From Ilex aquifolium (taxonomy: Eukaryota > Streptophyta > Magnoliopsida > Aquifoliales > Aquifoliaceae), in contig OX637391.1 of the NCBI GenBank assembly GCA_951799425.1, positions 8,690,551 to 8,754,550 of the forward strand: DNA of 64,000 nucleotides, in the 5' to 3' direction. A program made the position numbers and the translations under genes. The first letter of the stretch is position 1. Every line of letters starts with the position of its first letter. The notes under the pieces were generated by a model. That model worked only from the letters and a program-made list of their open reading frames with translations. It made no database searches and was not told the DNA's origin. This document shows positions 58,075-64,000 of this stretch, piece after piece.

Positions 58075-58814
58075 TAGGGGTGTTCATGGGCCAGACCGGG
58101 TTAGGCCGGCAAAATTTTTTTTGGGCGGGGCTTGAGTAGTGTAAACTCAAACCCTTATCCAAGTGAGTTATGGGACGGGCCGAACCAGGCTTCAAGTAGG
58201 GGTAGGCTACCCGCAACCCAACTCGCGAGCCTATTGGGCGGGCTTGCTGGACAGGCCTGCTTGTGGGCTTTTTTTATATATAACTTCATTTAAAAATAAT
58301 GAATATTTTTTTAACTTAATATTTGTGTAAATTATATTTTTGAATCAAAAATAGAGTCAAAATAGATAAAAATAAAATAATGAATAATTTTATTTTTAAT
58401 TAGGGGGTGAACTATATCAAATAGAATGAATACATCTCAACTAGGTTGACATCTACTCACTTATCTATCATTTGCATTACTCTACACTTTAAAACTTGTA
58501 TGCTTAATACATGAAAAATAAAATAATATATTATGTATAGTATCTAAATTTTTAAAATTTTAAATTCTGATATTGGAAAACTTATTTCAAAATTTTAAAT
58601 TTAATGGTCTAAAAGTATAACTTTTTTTCAAAAGAAGGGTGGGCAAGCTATGTGGGCAGGTTGGGATTGGCAGGCAGGCTTCGGGCTGGATAATGAATTT
58701 GAGGACAAATTCAAGCCCTCTTTTTAAAGATATGGGGCTCGGGCTCCGACAAACGTATCAGATTTTGGGCCGAATAACAGAATCTTTGGATAATCTGGTC
58801 TATGGACACCCCTA
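58075..58814. mobile_element. hAT-like MITE
   Basis: Ends taggggtgttcatgggcca and, inverted, taggggtgtccatagacca. The flanks agcacatg (58067-58074) and acgacatg (58815-58822) match at six of eight bases, as expected for an old hAT-type 8-bp duplication. Internal gggc/gcccg-rich sub-terminal parts and an AT-rich middle; no transposase. Confidence 0.72.
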
Positions 58815-58984
58815 ACGACATGGATCCCAACGGGCAGTGAGCATTGGCAAAGGTGCAACAAACCTCGGAAGCTCAGCTGCGGTTGATTCTTCGTAACAAA
58901 TGACCTAAAATTCCCAAATCAAAACCAAATTGTACGAAAAGTAATAAATTAAACCCTCAAAACAATCAAGTTTTAGTGTTCAAA

Positions 58985-60321
58985 TCAGATGGTTACAGTC
59001 TCCATGAACTCTGAATCATCCCCCAAAGCTCTCAATGTTTCCGGCAGAAGACAAACCTCAATGTCTATACTCCCTTCTTCCACAGCCGGAAAAATTGTTA
59101 TCTTCCCGTCGGACTTGTTCGCGCTACCGCTTCGTACGGCCACCGGTTTGCCCCAACCGAAGTCATTCCCGTACACGTTGTGCCGAGGCGAGCTACTCGC
59201 GACCAATGAAGTATTCAGCTGAGTACCTATCTTCACCAGCATAGGGTTCTTCACCCAATTCTCGTAAAAATTCATTACTTCTTCATGGGTTTGCAGAGCA
59301 ATCATATTGTTCATTTGCAGAGCCGCCCTTCCCAGTCCTTGTTCGATCAGCTCGCCGGCGGTAGTGGCCACGACCCCAGAGTGAATGGCGTTCCCGAAAT
59401 ACCCCTCCGGCAGAGGCGGAAGCAACCGTTGTCTTGTTCCTATTAGAAATATAAATATAGCTTCTCGGTCTCCGGCGACATTGCGACAGCGTGTGACAGA
59501 TCGCCAAACGTGAGCCAAAAGGGCTTGAAGAGAGGAGATTCGATCGGTACCCATTTCGGCGTTGGCTTGTGCTTTGAGTTTGCCGATAATCTGTTTGCTA
59601 AAATGAAAAACCCGTTCTTGGGTTGGTGGTCGAACGAATGTGTCAACCAGTTTTTCGTCACAAAAAGGAGTAGGAATGGGAAAATCGATACCATCAGGAA
59701 ACCAACGTTCAAGAACAGGAGGTTTTGACAGATGACGATTCTGACCACGAGAGATCTCAGACCATGAATTAAAGAACAGCCAGAAAGATGTCCCATCTGC
59801 TACGGAGTGGTTCATGGTGCACCCAATGAAGAAGCCATCAATGAGCTCTGTTACCTGGACTGCTACCAAAGGATTCGTAACGCCTTCATGGTTGAGAACT
59901 CCATTCATGGTGAAGAAGGAATGAACTATACCAGGAACGTACAATGGCTTGAGGATATCGGAGACAGTAAGGTCGTTCGCAGTGGCGTGAGTGAACTGAA
60001 CTCCCGCGTCGTTGCAGTCGATGAAGAAGGAAGTAGTGTTGTCGGTGTGTTTAGTGACGGCGAGGCGGCCGGCGAGGGGTGGGAAGTAGTCTAGGGTGCG
60101 AGAGAGTGAGGCTTTCAGATGATCAATGAGAGTCATGTCTTCTGTTAGTTCTTTTTCGTTTTGAGGTTGGGGTTTGGGGAGGAAGAGACCCTTTTGGATT
60201 GGGCCAAGTGCAAGGGGCTGGAGGTCCCATGGTGTCAACTCAATCCTCTGAGTTGAGTCGTCACGACCTTCTGATCTCGCCGGTCGAATTGTACATGTAG
60301 AGATGACGCGAACTTCTTCCA

Positions 60322-60322
<1 letters not shown>
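58985..60322 (-). CDS. BAHD (HXXXD-type) acyltransferase, At3g50280-like
   Basis: Single-exon, intact 445-residue protein that would transfer an acyl group from acyl-CoA to an alcohol or amine in the cytosol; the substrate cannot be told from sequence. The start MEEVRVISTCTIRPA at 60322 matches family N termini. An upstream in-frame ATG at 60370 would add 16 residues (VCVCV, RERER) coded by a microsatellite and is rejected. Motifs: LTPWDLQPLALGPIQKGLLF-type substrate region, PLAGRL (about 82-87), the catalytic HSVAD (His172, Asp176), LQALLAHVWRS, EGYFGNAI, and the structural DFGWGKP (387-393). Length and motif order are typical of BAHD enzymes, closest in memory to Arabidopsis At3g50280/EPS1-type genes. 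A hAT-like MITE ends 170 bp beyond the stop codon. No breaks seen; probably functional. Confidence 0.95.

Positions 60323-60366
<44 letters not shown>
60323..60366 (-). repeat. (TC)n(AC)n compound microsatellite in the BAHD 5' UTR
   Basis: About 13 tc units followed by ten ac units immediately upstream of the start codon. On the gene strand this is (GT)n(GA)n in the leader. Pyrimidine/purine repeats in leaders are common in plants. Confidence 0.93.
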
Positions 60367-60370
60367 GCAA

Positions 60371-61316
60371 AGTTCTACGCTTGGAGAAATGATGGCTGCC
60401 TGGTTGTGAAGTGAAATAGAACTTACAAATGAATAGAAATCGGATTTGCTAAAACAAATTAATTATATATTATCTTTTATTAAAAAAAAAAAAAAAGAAT
60501 TGAAGCAAACCATCACTACCCTTGAATCCTTTGAATTTACAGCAACAGCAGATGATTTTCTTGAAGCAACAATCGATACAACCTCTCAGTGATATATGGT
60601 GGAGAAAAGAGACAGAAGAGAGAGAATAAAAGAACAAGAGATGTATAAGATGGTGGAGAACATAAATAGAATAGATAGAATAAAATACAAGAGAAAATGG
60701 ATTGAAAAAGAGTAATTGAAAAAATCAGAGAAAATAGAAATAATTGGATGAAAGAGATAGGATAGACTATCAAAATTTAAATAATATATAAGAGAGAGAA
60801 ATCTAAATAAGAGATGAGAGAGAAAGAGAGGGAGGGGAATCTAAATAAGAGACGGAAAAGATATGAACAGAAAAGAGATGAAAGAAAAGAAAAGAAAAGA
60901 AAAGAGATGAAAGAAAAGAAAATATAGAAAAATAATTGGATAGAAGAGAGAGTAGAGGGAGAAAAGAATCGAAGAAGGAGAGGTGAGACAGATAGAAGGA
61001 TGAAAAATAGTGGAAAGAGAGAGACGAAGAATAAATAAAGTAATAGAAATAAGAGTCTTCTTGTCGTTAAAAATATAATATAAAAAATAATTATTGTGGA
61101 CCACCCAACTCATATGATTCAAGCACACAACCCAATTCTTCATTTTAACTATTTAAAATATATTTAAATATTATAACGTTCAAGACCCAACCAGGAAAAA
61201 CATAGGAAAAGCATCTTAAAAGAACTAGTAATGACATATATAAATGAACAAAAAAAATGGCATATATTAAATGGCATTACTTTAACGTATATATATAATA
61301 GTAAAAGTGGAATCCT

Positions 61317-61347
<31 letters not shown>

Positions 61348-61376
61348 TACCATGGAATCCTAGGGGATATATATAT
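60371..61376. other. Upstream region of the BAHD gene, GA-rich
   Basis: Purine-rich plus strand (agagaaa, aagaaaagaaaag tandem at 60880-60915), then AT-rich DNA with (ta)n at 61322-61347. Contains the BAHD promoter but I cannot point to a certain TATA box. Long minus-strand frames here are low-complexity and not genes. Confidence 0.5.
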
Positions 61377-61559
61377 GAGTAATGCTACACTGACTAAATT
61401 TTGAGACCAAATTTAGAGCCAAAATGACATGACAGCATCTCATTTGGAGTCTTTATTGGGGCCTAAATGACATGGCATCAATTAAAAAAGCCCAAGTCAG
61501 TTGTCATGTCATTTGAGCTCTAAATTTGATTCCAAAATTTAGTCAATGTAACATTATTC
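61377..61559. mobile_element. 183-bp MITE with 57-bp inverted repeats
   Basis: gagtaatgctacactgacta ... atgacatgac at the left pairs with the inverse of 61503-61559 (gaataatgttacattgacta when reversed). Sits in (ta)n sequence, so the target duplication is ambiguous. No coding capacity. Confidence 0.85.
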
Positions 61560-61568
61560 TATATATAT

Positions 61569-61683
61569 TACCATTTCGTAAGAATACTAGGAGAGAATAG
61601 GAGATTAATAATCATCTATACTATATACTACCATTTCGTAAGAATACTAGGAGAGAATAGGAGATTAATAATCATCTATACTA
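61569..61683 (+). repeat. Perfect 60-bp tandem duplication
   Basis: The stretch taccatttcgtaagaatact ... aatcatctatacta (61569-61623) repeats without a mismatch at 61629-61683. Both units end in tctatacta, the Helitron-type 5' terminus. Confidence 0.92.
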
Positions 61684-61799
61684 CTTTAAAAAGCCAGGAT
61701 ATGTGAGAAACATTTTATTTTCAATTTTATCCTCTAACATTTTTATTATGTCGTCCATATCCTCCTTCCTAGGCGTTAATCACTCTGTTCCTATTTTCT

Positions 61800-62112
61800 C
61801 TCTCCCTTCTCTCTCTTTCTCTCCCTATTTCCTCTATCACATTCACATAGCACTATAGCAGTTACAATCTCTCCCTCTCTCCTACTTTCTCTCCCTTTTT
61901 TTTTTCTCTCTCTCTCCGGCAAATTAACAGCCCCTTCTCTTCAGCTTCCTTCTCCTCCGTGTCTCTATCTCTTTCTCCCTATTTCCTTTCTCAAATTCAC
62001 TGCCCTGGGATTTACTTCTCAGCGGTTACACCCTCTTCCTCTCTCCTACTTTGTCTCCCTTTTTTCTCTCTCTGTCTCCTGCAAATTCACAGCCCCACCT
62101 CTTCATCTTCCC
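61800..62112 (+). repeat. CT-rich imperfect tandem duplication (~165 bp)
   Basis: The unit ttctccctatttcct ... gcagttacaatctctccctc ... ggcaaattaacagcccctt (about 61815-61945) recurs diverged at about 61973-62110. Leader-like sequence. Confidence 0.7.
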
Positions 62113-62605
62113 TATCCGTCTCTCCACCCCCCTTCACCGATCAGAGAAGATCACACCACCCCCTTCACCATCCCCCTCCCACTCTCTCTCTCACACCGTC
62201 ATGGACCCCTCTTCACCGTCCCCTTCTCAGTCTCTCTCTCCCCAAATGTATTTAATTACATGTATTCAATTACCAAAGTCAGTTACTCATTATAGATTTC
62301 AATTAAGCATCCATTTTCTTTGGTTGTGGCTATACACATCCCAACAATTAATTTGTTTAATTAACAAGACTGATGAGCTTCTTCGTAATCCTATTTACAA
62401 TCGCCCTTTCCTGTCCGAAAATTTCTTCGAAATCCTATTTGCCAGCGCTTGTGTCTTGGCATTTTACTTTACGCAGCCAAACTGCTTCGTATTCAAGCTT
62501 TCCACCGCTAGAGGAGCTCTACCCTCTCCCTCTTACCAGGTAACTACTGTGTTAAAATTATTAGTTCTGAATTTTTGGTTTATTTCTGGTTTGAATTATT
62601 ACTGA
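62051..62605 (+). CDS. Hypothetical gene fragment with a splice donor
   Basis: A Ser/Pro-rich open frame runs through the CT-rich leader into an exon-like part, NPIYNRPFLSENFFEILF then ARGALPSPSYQ, ending at a good donor (ttaccag/gtaact, 62538). An alternative frame from the ATG at about 62383 (MSFFVILFTIALSCPKISS) could encode a short signal-like N terminus over the same exon. I recognise neither. A later open stretch (63065-63292: NNPFLRNLLMIPQKFLGPKY) could be another exon. It could be a host gene start or captured sequence. Confidence 0.3.
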   Translation: MSPFFLSLSPANSQPHLFIFPIRLSTPLHRSEKITPPPSPSPSHSLSHTVMDPSSPSPSQSLSPQMYLITCIQLPKSVTHYRFQLSIHFLWLWLYTSQQLICLINKTDELLRNPIYNRPFLSENFFEILFASACVLAFYFTQPNCFVFKLSTARGALPSPSYQVTTVLKLLVLNFWFISGLNYY

Positions 62606-64000
62606 ATTAGATATGATTTATGCTGGTGTTTTCTTCTTTGAGAATTCGTTTTTGATTCAGTTTATTATTCTATTCAGCTGCTGGTCGAGAACATTAGTTT
62701 ATGTCTTTTCATGGTGTTTGGTTTCTTTTTTGTTCCTGCTTAAAGAATATGTGACTTCGGAGTGTTGTTGATAATTCTTTTCTTCTATAGAATTCTTTTG
62801 TACTCATCTTTTTGTAATTTTGTGGCTTACAATTATTTATGAGAGGATGGGTACCTTTTTGGTTTTGAATGCATGCTTAGCATACAATAACTTACAGTGG
62901 GTTATGCAAATTTATTGCTAAAATTCGAATTCCTTTGTTGTTAAGGATGTTATAGTTTGCCAAATGATGTTAATATTAATGCTTATGATTCCCTGCACTA
63001 TGCTCCACATTAATCTTTCCTGATTTTTTTTTGATTAAATCCATAATTCGGTGTTTGGAATTCCTTGAGTTCTACCAGACCTGCTTTGTGGTTTTTGCTT
63101 TTATACCAGTGTTTTGCAGAAATTGGTTGCGTAAACAATCCCTTTTTGAGGAATTTATTGATGATTCCCCAAAAATTTCTAGGGCCAAAGTATGAGGCTT
63201 ATACACCTGGCTTCCAAATCTATAAAGGTGAACCTGAGACTTGCCAATTTTCTGTTGGTTTAGATCTTGGGGCAAAATCAACATTAGATTAACTACAAAT
63301 AGATTTGTGTAGTTGCTACTTTCTTCAATTTTGGGCCACATGTGAGCCTCAGATGTTTTTAGTTGAAGAATGTAGGACCAAATTTTATTGTCTATTTGGA
63401 GTTGATTAACTCTCTATTAGGTTTTCACTTTTCACAGATGACCCATTTCGAGTATATCCATGACAAAAGTTCTTGCCAATTTGTTCTAATTCAATTTGTT
63501 TTGAATATATCCAGTGACCAAAGTTGCCATGGTATCATGGTAGTAACACTTTGATAAGTTCACATAGAGCTTTCTTCAACAACAACTATCATTTTCCTAT
63601 CGAATTGCTTCATTGACAATCATGGTAGTTATTGATGTGAGTAAGCTTCAAAATGTTCAAGTGAAGTTGAATAACCCATTTCCTGGTGGACTTTTTGGTA
63701 ACTTGGATATATATTGGTAAAAGAGCAATATTTAGACTCGGTTAGAGCATTGGGTTTTTGGGCAAGTTTTGTGAAATATGAATGCTTTTTTTTTTTTTAA
63801 TGAGTGCAAACATATTATCATAAAATACTTGCATTGATTGAGATAGGCTTGAATGACCTAACTAATAGTTTAATATTGAAGCACAATAGCTGATATAATA
63901 TAGCATTAGCTATAGAAAATTTTAATTGATGCTCTTGGACATACAAAGATTACACTTTCTTAAATGCAGTCAATCCCAATACACCTCTTGAATGCAGTCA
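62606..64000 (+). other. Intron-like AT-rich region to the window end
   Basis: T-rich DNA as expected for introns of the preceding gene fragment. No repeats or clear exons apart from the open stretch at 63065-63292. Confidence 0.35.

Larger units (their letters stand above)
61675..64000 (+). mobile_element. Possible Helitron 5' end and body (open at window edge)
   Basis: A/TCTATACTACTTTAAAAAGCC at 61675 has the TC start, A/T insertion context and AT-rich consensus of plant Helitron 5' ends. The following CT-rich and exon-like DNA could be captured gene sequence. No hairpin-CTRR end or Rep/helicase is seen before 64000, so this is a weak call. Confidence 0.28.

Noticed and set aside
58989-60094. 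Plus-strand frames opposite the BAHD gene
   Set aside because: Antisense shadows of an intact, motif-bearing coding sequence.
60537-61143. Leu/Phe/Ser-rich minus-strand frames upstream of the BAHD gene
   Set aside because: Low-complexity GA/CT DNA read backwards; no motif or conserved start.

Overview
This is nuclear DNA from a flowering plant, most likely a eudicot. Evidence: plant Ty3/gypsy and Ty1/copia elements with initiator-tRNA-Met primer sites, Mutator-like elements (MULEs) with plant-type mudrA transposases, a plant mobile domain (PMD) gene, CACTA, hAT-like and Helitron-like sequences, and one intact single-exon BAHD acyltransferase of the At3g50280 type. I cannot name the species. 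The only gene that looks like a working host gene is the BAHD gene at 58985-60322 (minus). Nearly everything from 1 to about 50 kb is nested transposons.

Layout. 1-9317: a broken, minus-strand, Tekay/Del-like gypsy element cut by the window edge. Its long 5' LTR (3885-9317) holds a 2.9 kb deletion-derivative MULE (6172-9052) with a perfect 9-bp target duplication. 9318-11130: the 3' half of a LINE on the minus strand, joined to a CT-rich leader-like block (11131-11578). 11579-32845: a large decayed MULE carrying a mudrA-type transposase, a PMD gene and a divergent pair of related small ORFs of unknown family. Its left terminal repeat is split by a gag-protease-only LTR element (11693-20737), whose own 5' LTR is split by a gypsy solo LTR (12130-14530). 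32846-39831: a second copy of the LINE/CT-rich block, split by a broken copia element (33131-38937). 41135-50123: a second, different MULE with a DUF1985/Ulp1-like gene facing a mudrA-type transposase. 50560-51668: a Tourist-like element holding a polyadenylated transcript copy. 52625-54334: a non-autonomous CACTA. 54768-56853: a candidate Helitron containing a long-TIR MITE (55273-56016). 58075-58814: a hAT-like MITE. 58985-60322: the BAHD gene. 61377-64000: a MITE, a 60-bp duplication ending in a Helitron-like 5' terminus, and a CT-rich transcribed-looking segment with a weak gene fragment.

The most interesting system is the 41-50 kb MULE. Its non-coding DNA (5' leader, introns, the gap between convergent genes) is packed with one 8-bp word, ATGTTACT / AGTAACAT, and it encodes an Ulp1/DUF1985-type accessory protein beside the transposase. 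That resembles the Arabidopsis VANDAL anti-silencing arrangement, in which an element-encoded VANC protein binds short motifs repeated through the element's own non-coding DNA. The 11.6-32.8 kb MULE has a separate cluster of a different word (TAGTCACA) between its paired small ORFs. The anti-silencing role is inference; the motif enrichment and the gene content are visible in the sequence.
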